From Atrichornis clamosus (lineage: Eukaryota; Chordata; Aves; Passeriformes; Menuridae): a stretch of 64,000 nt of DNA. Shown in pieces: positions 50,152 through 60,390 of this stretch. The stretch is taken from the NCBI GenBank assembly GCA_013400975.1, contig WBMZ01012770.1, positions 19,299 to 83,298 on the forward strand, read 5' to 3'. The notes under the pieces were generated by a model. The model was not told the origin of the DNA. It searched no databases and was given only the letters and a program-made list of their open reading frames with translations. Every line of letters begins with the position of its first letter. The stretch's first letter is position 1. The position numbers and the translations under genes were made by a program.

Positions 50152-52559
50152 ATGACAGACTTTCCATATGGACTAAAATCCTGAGATGCATAAGCTGGAG
50201 GTGGGGAACCTGTGCTGTGTGGACACATCAAGGTACAGTTGAACAAAGAACTGTGCTGTAGTTTTCTTTATGAACTAACTCTTCTTTTTTGGGGGGCTGT
50301 GTGATGCAGATTACTTTGCTGTTAATCTTTGAGGTTTGTATTAGATTGAGTGTTAAAATGGTTTGCTGATATGCTGCACCGTTCTTTGATGTTACAGGTT
50401 GCCATGTAGCTGTGGGTTGGTATCCTAAAGCCCTTTGAAATGTTTTTCTTCTTCCCGGTGATCGCAGCAGATATGTGCTGTGCACAGACTGTGTTATTCG
50501 TTTATACTTTCCAATGGAAAGCGTACATCCGAAGAGCCCTTCTGCCCTGCATTATTCCAGTTTGTTTATGTGCCCCACATTACGCTGTTGGCGACTTGCT
50601 GTGCCTGACCTGCATTGTCAGCCCCCTCCATTGCCTCGGGAGACTCCGGCACAGAAGTTTCTGATAAGGCAGTTTTGAACAAGCCAGATGCCAAGTGAAT
50701 GATTCTGTAACAAATCTGTGCTCTTCTCCAGGGTATGTTACCTGACTTGTTTGCTGCCAAGGTGGTTTTATTGGTTTGGCTACTGGGTGGAGGGAGGGGA
50801 CTAGAACAGCACACGAGTCATGCTTTTGTTTTCCTTAATTATAATGTACTCTTTTAATAAAACCTTTTAGTGCCGTGAATTAAATGTCACTGCAATCCTG
50901 CACAAGAAGAAAAATGCTGCTGCTCTTGTAGCTGACAGCTGAGTGGTTAGATGGCCAGCGTGGGTCTGAGGCTCAGAAGCCTTTTCTTTGCTGGCTGGAG
51001 ATACTGCTGGGTAAATGTGTTTACTTTTTCCTTAGTATTTATACTAGTTAATGTGTCGCACTAGATAAATCTACTTCCTGAGTCCATCTTTCAGCTTGCT
51101 CTCTTCCCTCCCAATTGACAAATGGTTTGAGTTTGACACCGTTTTATCAGTTGAGCCCCTGCTGGGTGCTGCATGCCTGCTTGTTTCTGCTTTATCATGA
51201 AAAGTGAATTATCTGCAATATTTTGCTACCATCTAACTAGCAGTTGGCAGGCTTTTCTATATGAACTGATTTAGATTTCAGCAAGGGGAGGCTGTTGTCT
51301 TTCTCTGCAAAGCCCTGTTGTTGCTCTCCAGGAAAACAAAAGATCCTGGAGCTTTCTGCACCGCAATCTGCTGCTGTCCCACTTTCAAGGAGGTGTTTTG
51401 TTTGTTGCAGCAGCTTCCTATCTTAAAATGATAAATTGAGCAGACATGTGTGCTGTTTTAAACCACTGTCTCCAGGGCTTTGTGTTCACTTAGGATAAAA
51501 TACATGATTTTGTGGTAGGCTCTGGTGTGATTTAAACTTGGTTTAAAGATTACAGAGCAAAAGGGAAAGCATCAACATCTTCAGCAGTGGTAGTTTGATG
51601 AGGAATAGCTGTCAGAAGAAGAACTCTACTGACTTAACCTCAAGTGGGTTGCAAATGCATTAGGGATTCATTAATATTAATAGTAGAATAGACATTTCCT
51701 GCTTTCGTTTGACATCTTCCAAGCCCCCTTTTTTTTTTTTATGAACAACTTGAAGTGCAGTTTTAACACTTATTGAAGTTACTACAAGGATGATAAGCTA
51801 AAGTTAAACAGAAGGAGACCTCTGAGTGTGCAGGGTTGGTCTCTAGGAGTCCTGGAATTTAGTGCTCTGCTTAAGAGAAAGATTGTGGTAAACTCTTGGG
51901 TGAGACTTGCAGGGCAGTTTGCAAAATGGGTCTGTTAGGTATGACTGCAACCAGAATAAACTGTTGTCAGAAGAAATTGTTCTATGAGGGTGACAGGAAG
52001 GTCACTTTCAAAATGACATGTAAAGGCTAATAAGTGTGTAGATTTCTAAGGTGGACACAGTAGAGGCTTGTTCATAAGTTCAGGGGTGAAAAAAGAAAAT
52101 CCAAGCCGTTCTTGAGTCTCCAAATATTTTGTGAGGTTGGCTGAACAGTTCAGTTGGAAAAATAAATAGATCCAAGGTAATTTTTACTTGTTTTCAATCT
52201 TCGAAATCTTGTGTTGCACATTTTCATGCTTCTGCTCTGGCACCAGCAGGCTTCCAAGATTTCTTCAAGAAAAAAAAGGGAAATTTGAGAAAAAACCCAA
52301 ATATTTTTGAGACATAAAATAAATTCAAGAATAATGTCAGCACCAGGACGGAACATGTTGTGATGATCATTTTTCAGCATCCTGCATATTACTATTTCAC
52401 CCACTGAGCTCTTTAAGAGAACTTTTGGTAGTAGAATGAGGCAGGGGCTTGTTTTTTATAGAAAACGCAGTTAAGAGTCCCAATTCGTAAAATGTAAAAA
52501 GAAAACAGGTAAGCTCCCACAAAGCACCTAGTCTGACAAGTCTAGTGATGCAGCAGCTA

Positions 52560-53120
52560 CAAACGCAGAAGTGCACATGAGTTTGGCAGCTCTTACTGAT
52601 AGGGCAATTTGAATTGTCAGTGTGCGTCTGCTCTACTTGTTGAGCCTAATGAAAAGTACAGTTTAATCACTGGTGTGCCAAATTGACCATGATTAGCTGT
52701 TATTGCAGATTAGCACATTGTCTGGGGCTCCAGAATTATTGATCCGGGTGCTGTGCTCTGGTGTTTTCTGTGCCCTCTATCGTAACCTCTTCTTAATGCT
52801 TAGGGCAGAGAAGCAGGAAAGGAGAGTAGGAGGGAAGAAGTCCAGATGGGAAGAAAACAGGTCCTGAAAAGACCACATAGGAACTAGGTCAGGTACTCTG
52901 GAGATTAAAGAAGCATGCTTCATCCCTGGACACAGGAGGCAGGGACAAGTAGCATACAATTACGAGGAATTAGAACGGCAACAAGTAGTGCAGATTTATC
53001 AGCTTTAATTGTCTATTGTCAGGACAGAGCCCTTCTTGTAGATCAGGCGCTGCCAATGCTTTAATACCTCTAATGGACTCTCTATTGTGGGATTATCTCT
53101 CCTAAGGACAATGTATTTCT
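52560..53120. promoter_or_regulatory. Candidate enhancer block G with OTX/CRX-type sites
   Basis: The block contains several bicoid-class (TAATC/GATTA) sites: TAATCA at 52664-52669, GATTAG at 52691-52696 and 52708-52713, and a consensus GGGATTA at 53089-53095 (TAATCCC on the other strand, a preferred OTX2/CRX site). Between them are CAGCTTTAATTGTCTATTGTC and CCTCTAATGGACTC. No repeats or long frames. It lies 5.5-6 kb upstream of PRDM1 exon 1. OTX2-driven PRDM1 expression in developing photoreceptors is established in mouse, so a photoreceptor enhancer is plausible; this is inference. Confidence 0.4.
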
Positions 53121-53136
53121 TAAAACTAGTTGTTTA

Positions 53137-53213
53137 GGGAGAGGGAGGGGAAAAAAAGAAGAAAAAAAGAAAAGTAGCTGCAGCCCTCGGTTGGTTTTTT
53201 TTTTCCCCTCTCT
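53137..53213. repeat. Purine tract / pyrimidine tract inverted pair
   Basis: A purine-only tract at 53137-53175 (GGGAGAGGGAGGGG then A-rich) is followed 17 bases later by a T10-CCCCTCTCTGG pyrimidine tract (53192-53213). The two are partly complementary (AGAGGGGAAAAAAA versus TTTTTTTCCCCTC), so a hairpin with an arm of about 12-14 bases is possible. Confidence 0.55.
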
Positions 53214-56200
53214 GGTTTGTCACATTTGCAGGAAGTAGCTGAGAGCCCAGTGTTGCTCTTCTGTCAGCAGCGCTATTCCTTCAGGGGAACTGATAGACAC
53301 CTATTGAACATTAACCCCCTTTGCTCCACCTTCCCCAACGAGCTCCTCCAGAAACAATAGGTGGTTGATAAAGAGCAGATAAGCAAGGACACCCGGCTTA
53401 AGGATCTCTCTGCTATCTTTATTTTAAAAGCTTTCCTGGGTTTTGCAAAGTAAACATTACAACATTTAAAGAAGGATAAGGTGTCAACTATTTAATGAGA
53501 AGTTGTGTTTAATAGCAGAGGAATTCTTCCCTCCCCCAGCCAACACACAGGTATGAAAAGACTGTTATTTCACCACCCTGGGGTAGGAGAGGTGGAGAAA
53601 TGACAACTGTACTCTTAGAAGCTTAAGAAGTGGTCCCTCAGACCAACCGTACCAGATTCCCTAATCAGCTCTAAACATGCAGTCACTATTTTGAATCCTT
53701 TGGTCGTCAATGCACAGTAGTCACACTGCTGGATGTGTGATAATCTGTGGGTAAATATTTTCATTTCCACCGCATGCACTTTGTCATGGTGTGTAGCTGT
53801 TGTTTTTGTTAATCTGTTTTGAAATGCACTCTGTGGCCAGCTCTTTGTCTGAGAAAAGTGGCGTGGTTCCACCCATGGATCTTGCCCTCGTTCTCCTGTG
53901 TTCATCAGCTCCAGGAGATTGGGCAGCCCACAGAGTATCGACATGAAAACTGAGTTGTGCAGCGGCACAGTCTGAAGTTTCACCATTGTTCAGATCACTG
54001 TGCCTTACCAAGCAGGTTGAGGAGAGAATAGCCCAAAAAGTGTCGTGACTGCCAAGTTGGGAAGAGGCATGGAAGTTGAAATAATGCAATTAATTCTGAG
54101 GTGGCTTCGTTACTTCAGCTTGTTATGAGATTTTTATGGGGCTGATGTCTGAAATATACACAGGAGTGAGCCTTCTGATGTATGTATGTCATCCCTCCTC
54201 CATGACAATCTGGAAATCAGTCTATTTTAAACAAAACTTTTCCAAAGCACACCCTTTTTTTTCAATCCTCTTGCGAGCAGTAAGGTTGGAAAGTTATTAG
54301 AATGGGTGGACCTGTTGTTATACATTTTCCTTCAGACTCAGTTGTAATGGACAGAATAGTCAAAAATCCAGGCTCGGGATGTGAAGGGTTGAACTTGTGC
54401 TCAGGTTTTCTTGTCTGATATAAACTTGTGCTGGTAGAAACATGCAAAGACAATAAAAGTGTTGTTGTATGGGCTCTTGGCTTTCACTCCTACCTTTCCC
54501 AAGACTGACATTGCTCAGAAGTGTAATAGGAAGGCTGATGGTAGCCCAGAAGGGAACACCTGTGGTCCACCTTCTCACAGAGCCTTCTTGCCCTCCTGAT
54601 AACAGGCCCAGAGAGTCTCAGCTCCTTCTTCTCAAACTCAAGCCTCAATAAGAGGAAAAGGCTGAAGCTTAGTTCTCACTTCTGAGTGAGAATGTTTTTA
54701 TTCCATTGGAGGAGAATTGTTTTGGCTTATTTATACGTCATCTGAGCAGTATTTTAATAAGGCCTAGTGGGAAACGAAAAGGATATGGAATTTTAGTTTG
54801 GCTCCTTTTTTCTCTTTTTAAGGAAAATTTCTTGAGAGGATAGAACAACAGAAACCAAAAGTAATGTTAAGGCTTGCACTAGGCAGTAGCTGAGAGGGCA
54901 GCCAAAAGATCTGCTCTTGGTATTGCACAGCTGAGACAAAAATAAAGTTTGGCATTTGAAAGCGCTACGAGGCAATGACCAGGGTGCTCTGTAATTAAAG
55001 GCAGTCCCTGAGAGCTGTGTGTGTTAATTCAAAAGCCTCCTGGCTATAGCACACACCACCCCGAATGCCCTTGCAAAAACCTTCTTGTAGATTCAAGTGC
55101 AATTTTAATTTCTCTCCTTATAGGCAATACCAACTGAAGTTGTCTAGGGCATACAAAGCCTGTGAGATCATATCTGAAGCCCATAGGCAGTGTTTTGCAA
55201 AGGTCAGGCCTGTCTGTGAGAAGACGGCTGTAACTTTTCCTGTTGCACAGTCACGAGAGTGTGCTGGGTCTCTCTCTTTCCCTTGAATCTGACAGCAACC
55301 ATGTTTTCAAAAGCGTGGCCCCAAAACATGAGTGCATATCAGAACTTGAAAGCAAGTTCTTCTTACAGTTTGATTTCTCATTTGGCTTTTAAAAGATGTG
55401 CAGTCGTGCAACTACATCATGTACCTTCTCCGAGTAATGACCACAACTGGTCCCCAAATGTTTACCAGCACAAGGATGCCTACATGCAGGAAGTGGGAAA
55501 TGGGGGTGGGTCTGGTAGTTGCTCTTGATGTGGTCAATCTGCCACTGACCTTGTTTGGGGAAGGGGAGGATGTGAAAATGAGTCTGTCCTTTAATCTCTT
55601 GTGTGCATTTTATCTCCCCTCCAACTTTTTAAAGAAATTTCATCTATTAGAGCCAGCTCCCTTCCCTCCTTCTTCCCCTTGCAATTATAGCAGGCGCAGG
55701 GAGAACAGCAGCAGTGGCAGCTGAGGCTGAGTTGCGCAGGCTTGTTTTTGAGCTGAAGTGGTGATAGCATCAAAGGAAATGGATGGGGATTTCTGAGATC
55801 AGAGCTGTTAGGGCCATTCATGATTTGTTGCCAGGCTGAAAGCTGCTGCAGAGAGAGCTGCCTGAGAAATGCTGATTAATACAGTAGTTGAGGTTTTCTA
55901 TGAGCGAGAAGGAAAAAATTAAAATATGACTAAAAATGTTATTTTTGAAATGAACAACATTTTGAGATTGCACATTCCAGACAATAGCAGCTACTGGTAC
56001 AAACGATTTCTATAAAAGAGCAGAAAGCTTCTGATTGAACAGGGAGTCTTTTTATGTTTCTCTCTTAAGGAGGAAGGTCAGAAGGTCAGTCTATATATTT
56101 CTTTAATGGCAGAGTTTCCTTTGTGATTCTTACTTTAGTACACATTCTTAACAATTTGTTTCTGTCTCTTTTTCTTGATAAACTTAGTTTTATTCCAGAT

Positions 56201-56434
56201 CAGGCACTGTTAAGATAGACCTGCACATCAGCAAAACCCCTTCTCCTGCACTAAGGTAGTTCTGGGCTCAGCTTCACTGGGACACCTGGAGCTAATTTCA
56301 GGATAGCCTCAGAGCGTGCCACAGAGTTATTTGAAGTCCATAGGCTTCATAGGCTGTACTCACCTCCCCAGGCTCCAGGGAAAGAGCTGCACTGACCTGG
56401 GATATTGGCATCCTCCTGGTGAATATTTCACTTC

Positions 56435-56467
56435 ATCTGATCTGATCTAATCTAATCTAATCTCATC
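56435..56467 (+). repeat. (ATCTR)n pentanucleotide repeat
   Basis: Six to seven five-base units: two ATCTG, three ATCTA, then ATCTC and a partial unit. Read across units, it gives a tandem array of TGATC and TAATC words, about 2.1 kb upstream of PRDM1 exon 1. Confidence 0.85.
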
Positions 56468-58513
56468 TTCCTCTTGTTTTCCAGCCCAAAAGCATTCTCA
56501 ATTCCTTGAAAAGCAGACTTGCCTTTTTTCCTGCTCTCCTTCACATTAAGATCAGTCCCTGAAGGAAACACATCAATCCTTTTTTCTTGGGCCCCCCTCT
56601 CCTTTTTTGTTTTTCTTTCAAGCTAACAGGGAAGTGAAAAGCTCTGAAACAGCTGCCTCTCGGAGTGAGACTATTTTTCGGTAAAATAATCACCTTCAGT
56701 ATGACTACATTGTTTTTCTGTTCTATGCAGTGTGACTCAGCATCAGTTAATTAACCCAATCAAGTAGGCCGGATTTCTCTCCTTTAATGAATGGTTCTTC
56801 CTACTTCAGAGCCTTCCTAGACCTCATTTTGGATGTGCCTCGGTTTTACAGGGTATATCCAATTACATTTATATCCTTCAGCCCCAGTGCTCGGGCCACC
56901 TCTCTTGTGGAATTACGCTGTGGTGGCAGTTAAGCCAGGACACTCACTTGCGAGCAGTTGCCCTACTTTACGTCTGCTGCCACGAGCCCTCCCGTGTTAG
57001 CGCATACGGAAGGTCTTTACACAGATATGCTATTCTCAGCATCGCAGGCCGAAAATGGCAAGTAATCCCTTCTACACGTCTTTTTATCAGTAGGAGGAGG
57101 AGCAGGTTAGGGGAAAGGGGTTTGTGTATGCCTGTCAGAGAGACAGACAGGCACCCGATTGCATAAAACCTGCTTTCCCTCCTTCCCTTTCTCCCTTTTT
57201 TCTGTGAAGAAATATGTAACACCGAGATCACCCTAAAATATAAGTGCATGTACATTTAGAAGAAGAATGTGAAACTAGCTGCCATGTAAAGTTCCAGGAA
57301 AGTGATGAGAAATACGCTTGCAGATGTGTGAGAAGAAGGAAAAGTAGGAGAGTTGCCTCACAGTGAAGCAGCTAGTGTTTGCACCGGACTGTGGATAGCT
57401 ATAAATGGAATTGTGCATCACCGTTCCTCTGAGCCCGAGGATGCCTCGCTGAAGAGACAGGACTACTGAAGGAAGTAAGGCATCTGGTTGTTTTGTAATG
57501 AGAAGCAGGAATGCTCTTAATAATAAACAAACAGGACATTGTATGCCATCATCACAGGATGTCCTTCCTTCAGCCAGTATGCTGAGTTGGATCGGAGGGA
57601 AAAAAAAATTGGGTGCCGGGATCTGCTGATTGCTCTACCAACCCTCTTTCCACCACCAGTGTGTTCCTGGATGGCCGCTCACACATTGGCCCGTGTGAGA
57701 GACGTGCTCATGTTCGTACTATGCTGCTAAAGGGGCATTGGTTTTGGAAACGCTGTGTGCCGTGTCCTGCTGCTGTGAGCTTCTGTGTTGTTACCAAGGG
57801 AAAGGGGGAAGGTTTTGTTTAAGGGAAGAAACAGAAATGGTTTTCCCAGTTCCTTTTACAGGCAGTGATTAGAAAGAGACTCGGGAAAGGGATAAAATCA
57901 AAACCCTGAAACTCCCAAATTTGTCATCTCAAGTAAAGTACCGTGACTGTTAAGGTTTGGGAGCAAGCACTTTGAATAGAGTTTAATCAATATTCTGGAA
58001 CTTGGGAGTAACTTTAATTGGGGTTTTTTTGTAATGTTCTATCAAGTCAAACTGCGGAAGAACGAAAACAGGCACGTGTTGAACTCTGGAGCTTAAAAAT
58101 AGCACGGAAAACAGATTTCTAGTAAAAGCTGCCTCAGGTGCGCTCTCCGCGAAGCGTCGCGGTGCCCGCCCACCGGCAGATCCAGGCGGCGGGGCAGAGC
58201 TGCGGCTCTCCCAGCTGACGCACGGGCCGTCTTGCTCGAACGGGAGGGGGGAAAAAAAAATAATAGTGATGTAAAAAATCCAACGCGGGTGGGCTGGGCG
58301 GGGCAGGGTCCGCAGGTAGTGCCCCACCTCCCGCGCTGTGAGAGGGGCCGGCGGAGGGAGGGAGGGGCCGCTGCGAGAGCGCGGGCGGGCCGGGGCGAGC
58401 GGAGCGTGCGGCTGTGGCAGGCGGCCCCCCAGCGTTCCCCAGCGGCAAGAGCAGCAGCACCTGTCTTGACACCGGGGGAGGGAGGAGCGGGAGGGGAGCG
58501 GCGGCTGGAGGTG

Positions 58514-58520
58514 TGAGTCA
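58514..58520 (+). promoter_or_regulatory. AP-1 (TRE) consensus site
   Basis: A perfect TGAGTCA lies about 115 bases before the end of exon 1. AP-1 activation of PRDM1, antagonised by BCL6, is established in B cells in mammals; that this particular site is used is inference. Confidence 0.45.
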
Positions 58521-58556
58521 GTCTCCCGGGGACCCGGCCGCTGGAAGGAAGGAGAA

Positions 58557-58571
58557 ATGTTTACTCTGTAG
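58557..58571 (+). other. Upstream ORF 1 in the PRDM1 leader
   Basis: ATG TTT ACT CTG TAG encodes four residues, within exon 1. The context GAGAAATGT has A at -3, favourable for initiation. If the transcript starts upstream of this site, the uORF could influence translation of the main frame. Confidence 0.45.
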
Positions 58572-58573
58572 AG

Positions 58574-60172
58574 ATGAGCCAGGTTTGCCGCCGCCGGTGG
58601 GCTTCGGTGTGGAAACGCGCGCGGACTCTGCCCCGGTAAGGAGCGCGATGCCTTCCCCCCTTTCACCCCCGTCTTCACCTTCCCGGGTCCTGCTTCTCGC
58701 CCGCCCCGGCGCCCGCGGGACGGAGCAAAAGTTTCCTCGTCGCCTCTCCCGGATCGGGAGCGCTCCTCTGATCGGCATTAACCCTTTCGCTCCGGCGCGC
58801 AGCTGTCACACTCCCCACTCCCGGCCTGAGTTTCGCTGTTCGTCGCCTCTCCCCCTTTAACGCCGAGGGTCCGGCTGTCGTACTGCTCGCCTCGACCGTG
58901 GTCAGGACGGGGTGCCGGGCTGGTCCCGAGGCGGCCGCGGGTGGGCTGTGTATTGCCGCGATCCCCGGCTCAGCCTCTTCGGGCGGCCCGGCTGTGCCTC
59001 TCGGGAGAGGCGGTCTCGGGAGGGCGCTGGGGGTCTCCCCTGAACCCGCAGTAAGTCAGACCTTAACCTCTTTCTCGGAAGATCGTGCGCTTTCAGTCTG
59101 CGTGTTTCGTTTTTCCCGGAGGAGGGGTGTGAATTTCATAGCTAGCTGCGTATCCAAAAAGGAAAAATGAAGGGATTTTACGCCGGATTGAGCGTCATTC
59201 TCAGCTACTGGCGTAGGCACAGATTTTGGTTGCTAATGAACCTTATGGAACGAGCCCGACCCTGATACCTGTTGGAGGATAGGTTTGATAACAGTGCTTC
59301 TGTTTTAAACAGACAGAGGGGCTGAAGGACTTGCTGGAATTGTCCTGCTAGGCTCATATCCAGTGCTTTGAGATAGTAATTCTAGGAGGTACCATAAAAA
59401 TCAAAAGGGGTAGAATAACTTTTTAAAAATTATCTATTGTATTTATTTCCTCTGCTCCTTTTCTGGTTTGACCCCCAAGAACATGTTACAGTGCTTTGTG
59501 CCGGGCTGCTGCTGCTGCCGTGATGCTGGCAGGATGTCGGCTTTCTCAGCCTTCCATGCCAAAAGGATAAGGGGACGTCAGGAGGAGGCGGGGGGGCCAG
59601 GTTGTTTTGAAAGTTGTTTGTGTGTTGAAAGCCGGTGGGAAAGTTCAGGCTTCCCCATTTGGAAGAGGCAAGGCTGGGTTCCGCTCTTCCAACATGCGCT
59701 TTCCATTTTTAGCTTCATTCAGACGCAGACAGCAGTTCCTTTCCTCTTCCTCTCCTTGTTTGTGACACTTTTCTGAGGCAGCTTTTCCACAGGCGACTAA
59801 GTGGTCTCACGGCCATGACCCCACATTTTCTTCAGCACGGAATATTTTTTTCTCTCTGAAGCATTAAGGAAAGGGTCTGAAAAAGGTAAAGTGGTTGTCA
59901 GCCTAGGGATTCTTTTCCTCTTTGTTTTTGTTCCCTTATTACTACCGAGGCTGGCATTTTAAGGCACTGCTTCAGTCAGAGCAGCTTCGTTTACACTGCT
60001 TTTTGGCTATTACTCAACTGTACCAACTATCCTGCATACGCTTTTAAAGTGTCACAGACTACTGTATTAGTCACACTGTATCAACGGAAACCACAACACT
60101 GAAGGACAATGAGGATTAAAGGCTGTTTTCTTTTTTTCCAGGCTGCTACACAGTGTAGCTCGGACACTGTGA
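58574..60172 (+). other. Upstream ORF 2 in the PRDM1 leader (spans the intron)
   Basis: An ATG at 58574-58576, just after uORF1, opens a frame of 62 bases in exon 1 that continues after splicing into exon 2 and stops at TGA 60170-60172, 36 bases before the main ATG. It encodes 30 residues starting MSQVCRRRWASV, rich in Arg. It is in a different frame from PRDM1. It exists only in the spliced message (58574-58635 joined to 60142-60172). Confidence 0.4.
58636..60141 (+). other. PRDM1: PRDM1 intron 1
   Basis: The intron runs from donor GTAAGG at 58636 to the acceptor CTGTTTTCTTTTTTTCCAG ending at 60141, which has a strong polypyrimidine tract. About 1.5 kb. The first 500 bases remain CpG-rich; the remainder is ordinary AT-rich sequence with no repeat recognised. 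A second AG (60152-60153, ACACAG) twelve bases into exon 2 could serve as an alternative in-frame acceptor. Confidence 0.75.
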
Positions 60173-60207
60173 GTTTCAAGAATCTGGTGAAAGGGAGAGA
60201 GTGGACA

Positions 60208-60390
60208 ATGAAAATGGACATGGAGGATGCTGACATGACTCTGTGGACAGAGGCTGATTTTGAAGAGAAGTGCACATACATTGTAAATGATCACCCGTTG
60301 GATCCCAGTGCCGATGGAGGCACCCTAACTCAGGCAGAGGCTTCCTTGCCAAGGAACTTGACTTTCAAATACGCATCTAACTGCAAAGAG
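60208..60390 (+). CDS. PRDM1: PRDM1 (BLIMP-1) N-terminal coding part, exon 2, partial gene
   Basis: Exon 2 spans 60142-60390; coding is taken from ATG 60208 to the donor GAG|GTAAGC at 60390 (61 codons, ending in phase 0). The peptide begins [20 protein letters not shown], then [18 protein letters not shown] and [19 protein letters not shown]. This is the acidic region just before the PR/SET domain of PRDM1, nearly identical to the human protein except for WDSG to LDPS and a few changes near the end. PRDM1 is a nuclear zinc-finger transcriptional repressor that drives plasma-cell differentiation, germ-cell specification and photoreceptor fate by recruiting histone-modifying co-repressors. The PR domain and five C2H2 fingers lie beyond the window. 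The start was chosen because the upstream frame, though open through the splice, contains no ATG; 60208 has A at -3. A second in-frame ATG lies two codons later (60214). Confidence 0.93.

Larger units (their letters stand above)
58500..58635 (+). other. PRDM1: PRDM1 exon 1 (5' leader; 3' end precise, 5' end approximate)
   Basis: The exon ends at 58635 with a good donor, CCCCG|GTAAGG. Joined to exon 2 at 60142, the phase-0 frame reads back through exon 1 as GVETRADSAP followed by [12 protein letters not shown]. From memory, the human N-terminus has LEKRVGTTLAAPKCNSSTVRF in the same place, aligning without gaps with shared E, R, AA, C, S, TV and F. This supports the exon assignment. Yet the frame, open from 58342 (after TGA at 58339-58341) to 58635, has no ATG. 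The position of the human initiator Met is CCG (Pro). Exon 1 is therefore most likely untranslated in this species unless a non-AUG codon or another 5' exon is used. Two out-of-frame ATGs are present (58557 and 58574). The 5' boundary given here is arbitrary. Confidence 0.7.
58130..59130 (+). promoter_or_regulatory. PRDM1: PRDM1 CpG-island promoter
   Basis: A sharp change from AT-rich to GC- and CpG-rich sequence begins near 58130 and fades near 59130. It holds GC-box-like words (GGGGCCGGCGGAGGGAGGG near 58345; GGGCGGGCCGGGGCG near 58382) and an AP-1 consensus. No TATA box is apparent at the expected place, as is usual for CpG-island promoters. It covers exon 1 and the beginning of intron 1 of the PRDM1 gene on the + strand. 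The exact transcription start cannot be set from sequence alone. Long open frames on both strands here are products of the GC bias. Confidence 0.85.

Noticed and set aside
53615..54089. Two overlapping minus-strand frames (123 and 101 codons)
   Set aside because: They overlap in different frames over the same DNA and show no recognisable protein similarity; possible unrecognised old transposon, but not supportable.
56631..56640. GAAGTGAAAA as a BLIMP-1/IRF autoregulatory site
   Set aside because: Matches the core AAGTGAAA but lacks the rest of the consensus; a single short match in 64 kb is expected by chance.
57400..57406. TATAAAT as a possible upstream PRDM1 promoter
   Set aside because: Isolated AT-rich word outside the CpG island with no supporting initiator or exon downstream.
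57983..58678. Long antisense open frame (231 codons) over the PRDM1 CpG island
   Set aside because: Pro/Arg/Ser-rich composition follows from the GC-rich DNA; no domain, no splice support, and it lies antisense to the promoter and exon 1 of a recognised gene.
58636..58860. Continuation of the exon 1 frame past the donor (to 58860)
   Set aside because: The frame runs on by chance into GC-rich intron; the consensus donor at 58636 and the match of the spliced product to PRDM1 favour splicing.
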